NCBI GenBank assembly: GCA_036499395.1
Contig: DASYDW010000066.1
Span: 1-64,000 of the forward strand
Reading direction: 5' to 3'
From: Pirellulales bacterium
GTDB taxonomy: Bacteria > Planctomycetota > Planctomycetia > Pirellulales > JACPPG01
Length of the DNA: 64,000 bases
Below, piece after piece: positions 31,928 through 41,161 of this stretch. Under the pieces are notes generated by a model that was not told the DNA's origin, searched no databases, and worked only from the letters and a program-made list of their open reading frames with translations. Numbering within the stretch: position 1 is the first letter of the stretch; each line of letters starts with the position of its first letter. The position numbers and the translations under genes are program-made.

Positions 31928-34012
31928 TCATTTGCCCAACTCGTCCGCCAATTCCTTCGCCCCGTACACTTTGCGTAGGGCTTCGACGATGGCCGACGAA
32001 TGAACGCTCGTCGCGCGCGCCTGATCTTGCGTGTAGATGAAGTCGAGAACCAGCGACTGAATATTGCCGTCGAAGATCAGGCCCACGACTTCGCCATCGC
32101 GATTCACGACCGGACTGCCTGAATTTCCGCCGATAATGTCGGCCGTGCTGACGAAGTTAAAGGGGGTCTTCAAGTCAAGATCCTTCTTGTGACTGAGCCA
32201 GCTCTCGGGCAACTCGAACGGATCCTTGCCGCCGTGATCCTTCGAATGCTCGTAAGCACCGGCAATCGTTGTCCAAGCGGGCATCCTTTTGCCGGCATCG
32301 TCGTAGCCGGCCACCTTGCCGTAGGCCAGGCGAAGCGTGAAGGTCGCATCGGGATAGACGCTTTCGCCGTAAATCGCGAACCGGGCCTGGGCAATCTTGC
32401 CATAGGCTTGACGTTGGGGCTCGTCGACCTGCTCTTCGTAGATGCGGCGAATCTTGCGCGACGGCTCGTCGATCAGGCGAGCGAGTTCGATCATCGGATC
32501 CTTTGACTTCTCGATAGCCGCGGCACCCCCGTCAGCCAGTTGCTTTCGAAGTGCTACGTCAGCCAATTTCGAACCGGCGACCAATTCGGCCGCGCGCTCG
32601 CGCGGGGATTTGCCGTCCAGGATCTTTTGTACCAGTGGGTCGTCGGCCCCCTCGATCTCCATCAACATTCCTAGCGAGTCAGCCAGCTTCACCACTTCCA
32701 GGTCGGCGTAAATCGGCGCCTCAGAAAACAACTGTTGCTTCAGCGAATCGAGCCCCGCCTCGGCATATTCGCGCAGTCGTTCGGCGTTCGGCTTGCTCGT
32801 CTCTTCCGATAATCGCAGTAGCCGGCGGGCGATCGTGAACAGATCGGAATTAAATGCACGGCCGACTTCGAGCAATTGATATTCTTCGTAGATGCCGGCC
32901 AGCACTTCTACCGTGCGAGCCACCTGATCCCAAGCGTCGCCATATTCCTTGGCCAGCTTCGGGTCCTTCATCACGGCGTCGCGCAGCGCGGTTTCCTCGC
33001 GACGTTTCAGGTCCATGATCTTCGGATCTTGCAGGCCGGCCAGACCGCCCAAGCGGGCTTTGCGGCTGTTCTGGTAGCTGAACAGGTCGTCCTGCGCCCG
33101 GCGTAGATTTTCTAAGCCGCGTTCGGCAAACGTCCGCAGGGTTACCTCGCGGCGACGGATCATGTCGAGCACTGACGGAAACGCGACGTCCCGCAAGAAC
33201 TCCAAATGCTTGACCGTATCCAGGCGATTGGTTCGGCCCGGATGACCGGAGACGAAAATCAGCTCGCCGTCTTTAGCTCCGTTCTTGCTCCACTTCAAGA
33301 AGTCCTTGATCTTCGCCGGCTTGCCGTCTTCGTAGACGCGGAAGAAGCACACGTCCAAATCGAATCGCGGGTATTCGAAGTTGTCCGGATCGCCGCCGAA
33401 AAAGGCGATGTCCTTTTCGGGAGCGAATACCAGGCGCACGTCGGTATATTTCTTGTAGCGGTACAAGTGATACTTGCCGCCGTGGTACAGCGTCACCACG
33501 TCGCTGCGCAGGCCAGTCTTGTCGAACGACTCTTTTTCGATCGTATTCATGACGGCCAAGCGCTGCTTCCGCGCCTCGGCCGCGTCAACTCCTTCTTTCA
33601 CTGCGGACTTCACGCGATCGGTGACGTCCTCAATATCGACCAGCACGTTCAATTCCAGGTCGACGCACTTCACCTCATCTTCGTGCTTCTTGGCGTGAAA
33701 GCCGGTCTTGATCAGGTCGCGCTCGGGCGTGCTGAGTTTTTGCAGGCAGTCGGCACCCACGTGATGATTGGTCATCACCAGGCCGTCGGACGAAACAAAC
33801 GAGCCTGATCCACCGCTGTTAAAGCGGACCGACGATTGTCGCACGTGTTTCAGCCAATCCGCATTGGGCTCGAATCCGTAGGTCTCCTTGAGCATCTTGT
33901 TCGGCGGATTGGTGAACAGCCACATTCCTTCATCGGCCTGCAGCGTGGAAACGACGGCAGCGCTCATGCAGAAAACTCCCAGGATGGTTATCAACCAATG
34001 CGCTCGATGCAT
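31928..34012 (-). CDS. Secreted S46 family dipeptidyl peptidase (DPP7/DPP11 type)
   Basis: A 694-residue protein starting at the ATG at 34012 with a signal peptide (MHRAHWLITILGVFCMSAAV ... LQA), then DEGMWLF. The S46 catalytic elements are visible: His in LVMTNHHVGADCLQ, the acidic region FFGGDPDNFEYPRFDLD, and Ser in GGNSGSPVVNRDGEVVGLIF. The residue 18 positions after the catalytic Ser is Gly (IFDGN). From memory this position is Gly in DPP7 and Arg in DPP11, so broad or hydrophobic P1 specificity is more likely than acidic. S46 enzymes release dipeptides in the periplasm. It is 49 bases downstream of an OPT transporter gene on the same strand, which suggests coupled peptide digestion and uptake. 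Confidence 0.92.
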   Translation of the reverse strand: MHRAHWLITILGVFCMSAAVVSTLQADEGMWLFTNPPNKMLKETYGFEPNADWLKHVRQSSVRFNSGGSGSFVSSDGLVMTNHHVGADCLQKLSTPERDLIKTGFHAKKHEDEVKCVDLELNVLVDIEDVTDRVKSAVKEGVDAAEARKQRLAVMNTIEKESFDKTGLRSDVVTLYHGGKYHLYRYKKYTDVRLVFAPEKDIAFFGGDPDNFEYPRFDLDVCFFRVYEDGKPAKIKDFLKWSKNGAKDGELIFVSGHPGRTNRLDTVKHLEFLRDVAFPSVLDMIRRREVTLRTFAERGLENLRRAQDDLFSYQNSRKARLGGLAGLQDPKIMDLKRREETALRDAVMKDPKLAKEYGDAWDQVARTVEVLAGIYEEYQLLEVGRAFNSDLFTIARRLLRLSEETSKPNAERLREYAEAGLDSLKQQLFSEAPIYADLEVVKLADSLGMLMEIEGADDPLVQKILDGKSPRERAAELVAGSKLADVALRKQLADGGAAAIEKSKDPMIELARLIDEPSRKIRRIYEEQVDEPQRQAYGKIAQARFAIYGESVYPDATFTLRLAYGKVAGYDDAGKRMPAWTTIAGAYEHSKDHGGKDPFELPESWLSHKKDLDLKTPFNFVSTADIIGGNSGSPVVNRDGEVVGLIFDGNIQSLVLDFIYTQDQARATSVHSSAIVEALRKVYGAKELADELGK

Positions 34013-34061
34013 CGTGGCGAACTCTCTTGGTAGAAAAGTGACATTTTGGACGCGAAACGGC

Positions 34062-36332
34062 CTATTTCGATTTCGCCGATTTCGCCGGCGGAGACGTCGA
34101 CTGAGCGCCGCGGAACAGCCAGCCAAAACCCGTCAGCGCCAACAGCACGATCAAGAAACTGAAAGCGGCCAGCGACGGCCAGTTGCTCGCGACCCAGCCG
34201 GGCGGCAGTTTCGGAGACAAGTTGAGATATCCGAGCCAGGCGGAAGGCAAGAATCCAAAAAGCGCGACCAAAACTCCGGCAATCGCGCCACCGGCAATGT
34301 AGCCGGAACTAAGCAGTACGCCCGGGCTCATGTCCCCTTCGGCCTGCGACGAGCGACGGATCTTGTCGACGAGCCAGCGGACGGCGCCCCCCAAAAAAAT
34401 CGGTACCGACGATTGAATTGGCAGATAGACTCCGACCGCGAACGGCAGCGACGGCACGCCCGCCAGTTCCAGCGTGATCGCAATCAGCACACCGATGAAT
34501 ACCAATTCCCACGGAAGTTTTTGCCGCAGAATTCCGTCGATGATCAAGGCCATCAACTGGGTTTTTGGCGCGTCGAACTTGTTGACCTTCGTGCCGTCGT
34601 CTCGTTGTTTGACGCGACCATTGATGCCGGGATCGACGAGGTAAACGAGTTGCCCACGGTCGTTCGCCAGATACTTACCCTGCGGAACGTTTTGCACCTG
34701 TCCTTCGGTGGCGTGCCAGACGTAGTATTCGTGTTGATCGTCGACGTACTGCCCGCCAGGTTTCTCTTTGTGGGTAATTTTTGAAACGTCGGGCACGATG
34801 TATCGTGGCACGTTTTCGGGCCGGTTGGTCCATACCGTCCCGGCATTGTTGAGCATAAGCAAGACGACACCGATGACCAGCGCGCTGGATAACGCGCCGA
34901 TCAATATCGCGATTTGCTGCAGCCGCGGCGTGGCACCGATTAGATAACCGGTCTTCAGGTCTTGCGAAGTTGTGCCGCCATTGCTCGAGGCAACGCATAC
35001 GATCGCGGCCACGGTCATGGCGGTCAAAGCCGCCGCCCGATCGGTCTTTCCGAGGGCAAGAAAGATCAAGCAGGTGAGTAACAACGTCGCAACCGTCATG
35101 CCAGAGATCGGGTTCGAGGACGAGCCGATTTCCCCGGTCAGTCGTGACGAAACGGTGACGAACAAGAAGCCGAACAGCACAATCAATCCGGCACCCAGCA
35201 AACCGTTTGTCGTCACGCCCAACCCCAGGCTGGGAATTACGGCCATGGCCAGCACCAAGACGATCGCGCCCAGGAAGACGACCGCCATTGGCAGGTCTTG
35301 TTCCGTCCGCATCGTCGCTCCGGCGGCCGATTTTCCGCCGCTGGGAATTAGATCGCGTAAGCCGGACTTCAGCGAACTGAAAATCATCGGCAGTGCCTGC
35401 AGCATGCTGATGATTCCCCCGGCGGCTACTGCCCCTGCCCCAATGTAAAGAATGTAATGCTTTCGAACGGCCACGACTGACTCGACGATTTTCTCGGTCG
35501 ACCCGCCAACGGGAAACGGCGCCTGATTGCTGAACAAAAACACCATCGGCGTCAGTACCAGATAGGCCAGCACGCCGCCGGCCAACATGATCGAGGCGAT
35601 CCTGGGCCCGATGATGTAGCCCACGCCCAATAGCTCGGGGGTCAGTTCTCCGCCGACCACGCCGCCGCGCAACCCCTTACCGGCGGCGTTGGTAAGGGGC
35701 TGGTTTACTTCGTCCTTCCAGAGGTGCAGCGCCGTCATCACAAACTTGTGTACGAACGCCAGACCAAAACCGGTGAACACGGTGGCCGCGGTCGCGCCCC
35801 CTTCTTCGCCAACGATCAGAACATCGGCGCAGGCTGTTCCTTCGGGATACTTCAGCGTGCCGTGCTGCTTGACGATGAAGGCCCGCCGTAGCGGAATCAT
35901 CATCAAAATGCCGAGTAGGCCGCCCAGCACGCCCACGGTCATGACGCGGGTCAGTTCCATATCCATGCCCAACAGCATCAGGGCAGGGATTGTGACGCCG
36001 ACTCCGAAGGCGATCGACTCACCGGCCGAACCGGTGGTCTGGACGATATTGTTTTCCAGAATGGTCGAGCGGCGAATGCCAAACAGGCGCGAGAACAGCC
36101 GGAACAGCGTAATCGACAGTACGGCGACCGGAATCGACGCGGAAACGGTCAACCCAACCTTCAGCACCAGGTATAACGACGAAGCGCCGAAAATGATGCC
36201 CAACACCGCCCCGACCAAAACCGCCGACCAGGTGAATTCGGCCATCTCGACCGATTCAGGGACGTATGGGTCGTGAGCCGGCGGCGCGGACTGCTTGGCG
36301 GTACGCGGCTCACCTGCGGTGGGGGCTGCCAT
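34062..36332 (-). CDS. OPT family oligopeptide transporter
   Basis: A 756-residue inner-membrane transporter of the OPT family with about 14-16 hydrophobic segments. Family-like motifs include TGSAGESIAFGVGVTIPALM and MIPLRRAFIVKQHGTLKYPE, followed by GTACADVLI. A soluble insert of about 75 residues (YIVPDVSKITHKEKPGGQYV ... VDPGINGRV) interrupts the membrane part in the second half. I chose the ATG at 36332 because AGGGAG lies about ten bases upstream; the longer frame to 36488 adds a Pro/Ala-rich stretch. OPT proteins import small peptides by proton symport. The S46 peptidase gene behind it fits this role. Confidence 0.9.
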   Translation of the reverse strand: MAAPTAGEPRTAKQSAPPAHDPYVPESVEMAEFTWSAVLVGAVLGIIFGASSLYLVLKVGLTVSASIPVAVLSITLFRLFSRLFGIRRSTILENNIVQTTGSAGESIAFGVGVTIPALMLLGMDMELTRVMTVGVLGGLLGILMMIPLRRAFIVKQHGTLKYPEGTACADVLIVGEEGGATAATVFTGFGLAFVHKFVMTALHLWKDEVNQPLTNAAGKGLRGGVVGGELTPELLGVGYIIGPRIASIMLAGGVLAYLVLTPMVFLFSNQAPFPVGGSTEKIVESVVAVRKHYILYIGAGAVAAGGIISMLQALPMIFSSLKSGLRDLIPSGGKSAAGATMRTEQDLPMAVVFLGAIVLVLAMAVIPSLGLGVTTNGLLGAGLIVLFGFLFVTVSSRLTGEIGSSSNPISGMTVATLLLTCLIFLALGKTDRAAALTAMTVAAIVCVASSNGGTTSQDLKTGYLIGATPRLQQIAILIGALSSALVIGVVLLMLNNAGTVWTNRPENVPRYIVPDVSKITHKEKPGGQYVDDQHEYYVWHATEGQVQNVPQGKYLANDRGQLVYLVDPGINGRVKQRDDGTKVNKFDAPKTQLMALIIDGILRQKLPWELVFIGVLIAITLELAGVPSLPFAVGVYLPIQSSVPIFLGGAVRWLVDKIRRSSQAEGDMSPGVLLSSGYIAGGAIAGVLVALFGFLPSAWLGYLNLSPKLPPGWVASNWPSLAAFSFLIVLLALTGFGWLFRGAQSTSPPAKSAKSK

Positions 36333-36587
36333 GCGACGAGGACTCCCTGTATTCCTTTGGGGACGTGCGCCGGATTCGTTCGCATTAGTCGCGGCGCGGT
36401 AATCCGCTGTCGCGGCCAAGGTCGACCTCGCATTCCGTGCGGGCAAACCGCCGAGGCCCCCTGTTCCAGCCGCCTCCGGCAGCGGCAATCTGTGCTAAGA
36501 GTGGCGGGTTCGCCCGGGGAATGCAAGCCCTGTCTGGCTTGGGGCGGATTCACCCCATTCGCGGGAGCCGGCAAAGATGGCGCGCCG

Positions 36588-37463
36588 TCAGGATTGATCG
36601 TCCTGTTTGACGTCGCGAATCATTTGTAGAAAGGCATCCATCGAGGGGCAGCGCTTGTCCACCCGTTGCTCGACGCACGACATGATTGCCTTGCCAAGTA
36701 CCGGATTGATCTGCGGGCGATATTTCTCGATTTCGACCGGCGCATGCATCGCGTGCGACATTGCCGCACGGCCGTCCGTTCCACGTTCCCAGGGAAGATT
36801 GAACGTGCATATCTCGTAGGCACTGACGCCGAACGAAAATACGTCCAACCGCTGATCGGTCGCCAGTCGTTTGACCAACTCAGGCGCCATATAGTTTGGC
36901 GTCCCAGTCCGATTCCCTGGCTGCATGAACAGCGGGGTTGCTGGCACGGTCAGTCCGAAGTCGATCAGTTTCAACTCGTTGCCATCGGGCGAAACCATGA
37001 AGTTGCGAGGGCAGACGTCGCGATGAATGTAGCCCGCCTGATGGACGGCCCGTAGCGCCTCGGCCGCCTGGCGAATGAGCGAAACGCGGCGCCCGTCCAA
37101 TAACGTGCTGCGGCCGATCGTCAACGAATTCAAGCCCGTCCCGTCGATGAACTCCATCACTACGAACGGCTCGCCTTGCAGCGTGGTGCCGTGTGACAGA
37201 ACGCGCACGACATTCGGGTGTGAGACGGCCGCGATGATCTCGCCTTCGAAGGGCTTCTTGAGCCCCTTGAAACGAGCTTCGAATTCGGCCGTCTTTTTCG
37301 GATCGAGGATCTTCAGCCCGACGACTTGCCCCGACTTTCGATCGCGCGCCATGTAGAACTTGGACATGGTGCCCGAGATCGCTTCGCGCAGGAACTCGTA
37401 GCGGCCGCGCACGTCGACGCGTCCGCCGGTGAGGACCGATTTGAAGCTATCGAGTAATCCCAT
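36588..37463 (-). CDS. Serine/threonine protein kinase-like protein
   Basis: A 291-residue soluble protein consisting of a single Ser/Thr kinase domain. Visible elements are the ATP-binding Lys (VGLKILDPK), the glutamate helix region, HRDVCPRNFMV, DFGLTVPA, the activation segment GTPNYMAPELV and DVFSFGVSAYEI. Two deviations stand out: the Gly-rich loop is poor (AISGTMSKFYMARD), and the catalytic-loop Lys after HRD is Cys (HRDVCPRN). It may still be active, since similar variants exist in planctomycetes, but this is not certain. There is no membrane segment or sensor domain. It lies between the OPT transporter and accD without an obvious partner. Confidence 0.88.
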   Translation of the reverse strand: MGLLDSFKSVLTGGRVDVRGRYEFLREAISGTMSKFYMARDRKSGQVVGLKILDPKKTAEFEARFKGLKKPFEGEIIAAVSHPNVVRVLSHGTTLQGEPFVVMEFIDGTGLNSLTIGRSTLLDGRRVSLIRQAAEALRAVHQAGYIHRDVCPRNFMVSPDGNELKLIDFGLTVPATPLFMQPGNRTGTPNYMAPELVKRLATDQRLDVFSFGVSAYEICTFNLPWERGTDGRAAMSHAMHAPVEIEKYRPQINPVLGKAIMSCVEQRVDKRCPSMDAFLQMIRDVKQDDQS

Positions 37464-37573
37464 GAACTTTCCCGCGGGGCACGTCTTGCAGACGGATGAA
37501 CGCCTACGAGTTCACTCTAGGCCGAGAAGCAAAGGCCAGCAAGGCGGCAGGCCACCGGCACGGACGGATGAGC

Positions 37574-38467
37574 CTATTTGCCGCAGAAGTCGATGGTCCG
37601 CGCGATTTCGCTCTTCAGGTCCGAGCGGCGGACGATGCGATCGACGAAGCCATGTTCCAGGAGAAATTCGCTGGTCTGGAATCCCTTGGGCAGCTCGATG
37701 CGAATCGCAGCTTGGATGACGCGCGGGCCGGCGAAGCCGATCAAGGCCCGGGGTTCGGCAAAGATGACATCTCCCAGCGAGGCAAAGCTGGCCGCCACGC
37801 CCCCCATGGTCGGATTGGTCAGCACGGAAATGAACAAACCACCCGCGGCGTCGAAGCGCGCCAGGGCGGCCGACACTTTGGCCATTTGCATGAGCGACAT
37901 TATGCCCTCATGCATGCGCGCCCCGCCCCCTGAACCACTGACGATGATCAGGGGCAAATGCTCGACTGTGGCCCGTTCGATGGTCCGCGTCAGCTTCTCG
38001 CCGACGACGGCACCCATGCTGCCCATGATGAAGGCCGAGTCAGTAACGCCGAACGCCACGCGACGGGCACGAATCATGCCTGAGCCCACCACGGCCGCGT
38101 CACGCAATCCGGTACGGGCCTGCTCCTCTTTCAATCGTTCGCGGTAAGGCTTCTTATCGGCGAAGCCGAGTGGATCGACCGGTTCGAGCTCTCCGAACCA
38201 CTCCTCGAACGTCCCTTCGTCGAGCAACTGCCGGATGCGCTCCTGGGCGGGAACGTACCAGTGATAGTCGCATTCGGGACAGACCCCCATCCGCTTGTCG
38301 GCTTCCTTGCGGAAAATCGTCCGCTGGCAGCCTGGGCAACGCTTCCACAGCCCTTCGGGCACGCCGCGCTTGGGGTGTTTAACGCTGGGCTGCTCGGCCT
38401 GAACGTCAGACTTCCCGGTGCTCAAGGGAACGCTCCCAAGCGTCGATGGCGTAGTTTCTGGGGTCAT
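37574..38467 (-). CDS. accD: Acetyl-CoA carboxylase carboxyltransferase subunit beta
   Basis: A 297-residue protein catalysing, with AccA, transfer of the carboxyl group from carboxybiotin to acetyl-CoA, the first step of fatty acid synthesis. The N-terminal zinc finger is C-x2-C-x15-C-x2-C ([11 protein letters not shown] ... [11 protein letters not shown]). The carboxyltransferase core shows [38 protein letters not shown] and [12 protein letters not shown]. Start: the ATG at 38467 is preferred over a GTG at 38494; neither has a strong ribosome-binding site. accA is not in the window. Confidence 0.95.
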   Translation of the reverse strand: MTPETTPSTLGSVPLSTGKSDVQAEQPSVKHPKRGVPEGLWKRCPGCQRTIFRKEADKRMGVCPECDYHWYVPAQERIRQLLDEGTFEEWFGELEPVDPLGFADKKPYRERLKEEQARTGLRDAAVVGSGMIRARRVAFGVTDSAFIMGSMGAVVGEKLTRTIERATVEHLPLIIVSGSGGGARMHEGIMSLMQMAKVSAALARFDAAGGLFISVLTNPTMGGVAASFASLGDVIFAEPRALIGFAGPRVIQAAIRIELPKGFQTSEFLLEHGFVDRIVRRSDLKSEIARTIDFCGK

Positions 38468-38664
38468 AACTGCTGCCAATCGTATCAGGTTCACTCAACT
38501 GTGTAATCCCGAGTATCGCCTGTTGCGGAAGCGGGAAAAAGTGCCCTTTGGCAGCCATTTCGGGCCGAAGGCGGGCTTTCTGGGCGACTGTGCCCCCCGC
38601 GAGAGAGGGCCACGGTTCGCAGACTCGAACGTCGATCGGGCGCTTAGATGCCGCACGACCGGTT

Positions 38665-39237
38665 CTACGTGACATTCTCAGGCGAGATTTCCAACATTTG
38701 CCAATCACCGTGCCCCGCGGCGGCCTGCCAGAGGTCGCCGACCTTCGCGTGGGACAGCCGGGCCTTTACGAGCGATGCTAGTGGCTCGGGGATGACGATC
38801 GCAATGACCCCGTCGCGATGTTTTTTCAGCAGTTTTTCGAGCACCTGATCGACTCGGTCGGTCGCTTCGCCGAGCGTTTCGCCTTGCGGAGGGCGGACCG
38901 ACTCGGGCTGGTCTTGCCATTGCCGATAGACGGTGGGTTGGCGTCGTTTGACCTCGTCGATGCATAGCCCCTGCCACAGGCCGTGGTTGAGATTCTGCAT
39001 GCCGCGTAGCGGCTTAAGCTTAACGTCTAGCCCCTCGGCGATGGCTGTGGCCGTGGCCTGGGCCGGTTGGCAAATCGAACAATAAACCGCACTGATCGAG
39101 CGATCGGCCAATTCCTTGGTCAACCGCGCGACCTCGTCTTTGCCGTGTTCGTTCAGAGGGACGTCGAGCGTGCCTTGAATTCTTCCCTGGTCGCAATAGT
39201 CGGTAGTACCGGGGCGGATCAAGATGATTTGCAGCAT
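38665..39237 (-). CDS. Histidine phosphatase superfamily homologue lacking both catalytic histidines
   Basis: A 190-residue protein with the fold of phosphoglycerate mutase-like phosphatases: MLQIILIRPGTTDYCDQGRI, then NEHGKDEVARLTKELADRSI and GDLWQAAAGHGDWQMLEISP. The catalytic R-H-G motif is R-P-G (LIRPGTT), and the second histidine motif (usually S-H-G) reads VIPEPLASLV. Both catalytic His positions are therefore Pro. The Arg and the overall length are preserved. It should be a pseudoenzyme, perhaps a binding or regulatory protein. Start ATG at 39237. It lies 74 bases upstream of rpe in the same orientation. Confidence 0.85.
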   Translation of the reverse strand: MLQIILIRPGTTDYCDQGRIQGTLDVPLNEHGKDEVARLTKELADRSISAVYCSICQPAQATATAIAEGLDVKLKPLRGMQNLNHGLWQGLCIDEVKRRQPTVYRQWQDQPESVRPPQGETLGEATDRVDQVLEKLLKKHRDGVIAIVIPEPLASLVKARLSHAKVGDLWQAAAGHGDWQMLEISPENVT

Positions 39238-39311
39238 GTTGGTTTTTTGTATCTCGAACTGGTTGCGTGGACAACGAGCAGGACAATCGCCCACGGCTCG
39301 GTCGTCGTTCG

Positions 39312-40019
39312 TTATGCCTGTCGCGCACTGGCGCGGGCCTTCTCTTTCAAATTCCCAATCGCGGCCCGGTAGTCTTTTGCCCGAAAGATACCGGAACCCA
39401 CCGAGTAGAGTTGCGCGCCGGCCGCCGAGGCGGCGGCGATGGTTTCTTCATGGATGCCGCCGTCGATCTCTAATAGCGGCACCGGATGCTTGCCCTCGCG
39501 CAGCGCGCGCAGTTTCTCGAGCGCCACGGGCTCGAATGCCTGGCCGCCGTAGCCGGGATTCACGCTCATCACCAGCACCGTATCGCAAAAGGGCAGGCAG
39601 GGTTCGATGGCCGTTAGCGGTGTCGCAGGGTTGAAGGCCAGTCCGGCCGCGGCGCCTTGGGCGCGAATCTGCTTGAGGACGGCGGCGGCGTCCTTCGTGG
39701 CTTCGACGTGGATCGTGACCAGATTGGCGCCCGCCTTGATGAAGCGTTCGACATACCTTTCTGGTCGGTCGATCATCAGGTGTGTCTCGAGCGGCAGCTT
39801 CGTCAGCTTGCGCACCGTCTCAACGACGATAAAACCGTACGAAATATTATCGACGAACTCGCCGTCCATCACGTCCAGATGCAACGCCGGAACGCCCGCT
39901 GCTTCGACGCGCGCCACCTCGTCGGCCAGATGGCCGAAGTCGCACATTAAAAGCGACGGTAACACGCCAGGCAGCGACGCGCGCAATTGTTCGATTACAA
40001 ATTCAGGGGTCATACGCAT
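39312..40019 (-). CDS. rpe: Ribulose-phosphate 3-epimerase
   Basis: A 235-residue TIM-barrel enzyme interconverting ribulose 5-phosphate and xylulose 5-phosphate in the pentose phosphate and Calvin-type pathways. Motifs: LPSLLMCDFGHLADEV, LHLDVMDGEFV (metal His and catalytic Asp), ETHLMIDRPE, VMSVNPGYGGQAF and LEIDGGI. The start is taken as the ATG at 40019; the adjacent ATG at 40013 is also possible. The family assignment is secure. It is followed on its left by the pseudo-histidine-phosphatase gene. Confidence 0.95.
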   Translation of the reverse strand: MRMTPEFVIEQLRASLPGVLPSLLMCDFGHLADEVARVEAAGVPALHLDVMDGEFVDNISYGFIVVETVRKLTKLPLETHLMIDRPERYVERFIKAGANLVTIHVEATKDAAAVLKQIRAQGAAAGLAFNPATPLTAIEPCLPFCDTVLVMSVNPGYGGQAFEPVALEKLRALREGKHPVPLLEIDGGIHEETIAAASAAGAQLYSVGSGIFRAKDYRAAIGNLKEKARASARQA

Positions 40020-40393
40020 AGGCGCATAGAGCGAACACGCGGGATGTGTTCGGGAAGTGCCGGAGGCCGATCCTGCTCGATAGATCACCGGGCACACGTC
40101 ATGGTGCGCCCGCCGACGGGAGGCAATTCGGGGCAGTTAGTACACTGTGCAGGAGCCGGCGTGAACCGTCCAGAGTGAGGTCGCACGCGAACTATCATGG
40201 CCTCGCACCGAAGTGATTCTAGCAGATTGCACACTTGGTTGTCTGCGCGGGTCCCCTGACAGATGTGCAAACCCCACGGCGATAAAGGGTTACGCCGGTG
40301 AAGTAGCACGAAGAAACCCACCCGGCGTAGAAATTCGCTTGCTAGCACCGATTTACGGGTGCTTTTAAGTCGTCGGGCGCTCGGAAAGACGCC
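40020..40393. other. Intergenic region between scpB and rpe
   Basis: About 370 bases. GGGCG (40375-40379) and CGCCC (40390-40394) form a small hairpin overlapping the scpB stop on the minus strand. AGCACC-GATTTACG-GGTGCT followed by TTTT (40344-40367) resembles a terminator only on the plus strand, where no gene ends. No gene was found. Confidence 0.4.
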
Positions 40394-41095
40394 CTACCGC
40401 TCGTCGACTTCCTGGCTGCGCGGCAGGTCTTCGAGGCTATCCAGCCCGAAAAGCTGCAAAAACCGTCCTGTCGTCGAATACCGCGACTGGCGCGGTCTTT
40501 CCGTGGAACGCTCGACCTTTAGTAGCTGCCGACGAACCAACTGCGACAAAATGGCACCGCTAGACCGGCCTCGCGTTTTGGCGATTTCGTCACTGCTAAT
40601 CGAGCCGTTGTAGGCCACCAGGGCCAGGACTTCGATGGCCGCTTGCGACAGCCGTGCCTGGCGCGCGCGCCCCAACACGCGTTGCCGTGCGCTGGCGAAC
40701 TCTGGCAACAACGTTAGTGCATAACCGGCCCCCCGGCTCTCGACCGCGTACGGACAGCCGTTGCGCCGATATTGCTCGTTCAAGTCGCGAATGATTTCGT
40801 CGACCTCGGCGGCGTTGACACCGCGCATCAACGAAGCCATCTGCTGACTGGTCAACGGTTCGTTTTGCGGATGCCCTACGAAAAGCATCGCCTCAACAAT
40901 GCTGCGCGGGGTAACCTCAGGCCCGGGATCGGTCGATGCAACGGTGGCCGCGCCGGAGTTGACTGTTTCGGTCGGAGCTGCCATCGCGTAGGGATCTTCG
41001 CCGCGCGACAGCATCTCGGCGAATCCGGCCGTGAGGGCGTCGAGCGCCAGTCCCTCATCGTTTGGGTGCATCGGCGATTCGCTGCGAGATTCCAT
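40394..41095 (-). CDS. scpB: Segregation and condensation protein B
   Basis: A 233-residue protein. ScpB dimers bind ScpA and, with SMC, condense and segregate the chromosome. After a variable N-terminus of about 60 residues come two winged-helix domains: VEAMLFVGHPQNEPLTSQQM, LNEQYRRNGCPYAVESRGAG, then LSQAAIEVLALVAYNGSISS, TRGRSSGAILSQLVRRQLLK and RYSTTGRFLQLFGLDSLEDL. The terminal motif Y-x-T-T-x-x-F-L-x-x-F-G-L is diagnostic. scpA is not in the window; the neighbours are unrelated. Confidence 0.95.
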   Translation of the reverse strand: MESRSESPMHPNDEGLALDALTAGFAEMLSRGEDPYAMAAPTETVNSGAATVASTDPGPEVTPRSIVEAMLFVGHPQNEPLTSQQMASLMRGVNAAEVDEIIRDLNEQYRRNGCPYAVESRGAGYALTLLPEFASARQRVLGRARQARLSQAAIEVLALVAYNGSISSDEIAKTRGRSSGAILSQLVRRQLLKVERSTERPRQSRYSTTGRFLQLFGLDSLEDLPRSQEVDER

Positions 41096-41161
41096 TCTTT
41101 AACTTCGCTGTTGTCTACGGCGTATGCGTCCGTCCTGCGCGACGATCCGCCGGGCCACGCC

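Noticed and set aside
35689-36276. Plus-strand frame of 195 codons opposite the OPT gene
   Set aside because: It is antisense to a well-supported membrane protein and is rich in Ser/Thr/Pro as expected for the complement of hydrophobic codons.
40344-40367. Terminator-like hairpin with TTTT on the plus strand
   Set aside because: Both neighbouring genes are on the minus strand, where no T run follows the hairpin.
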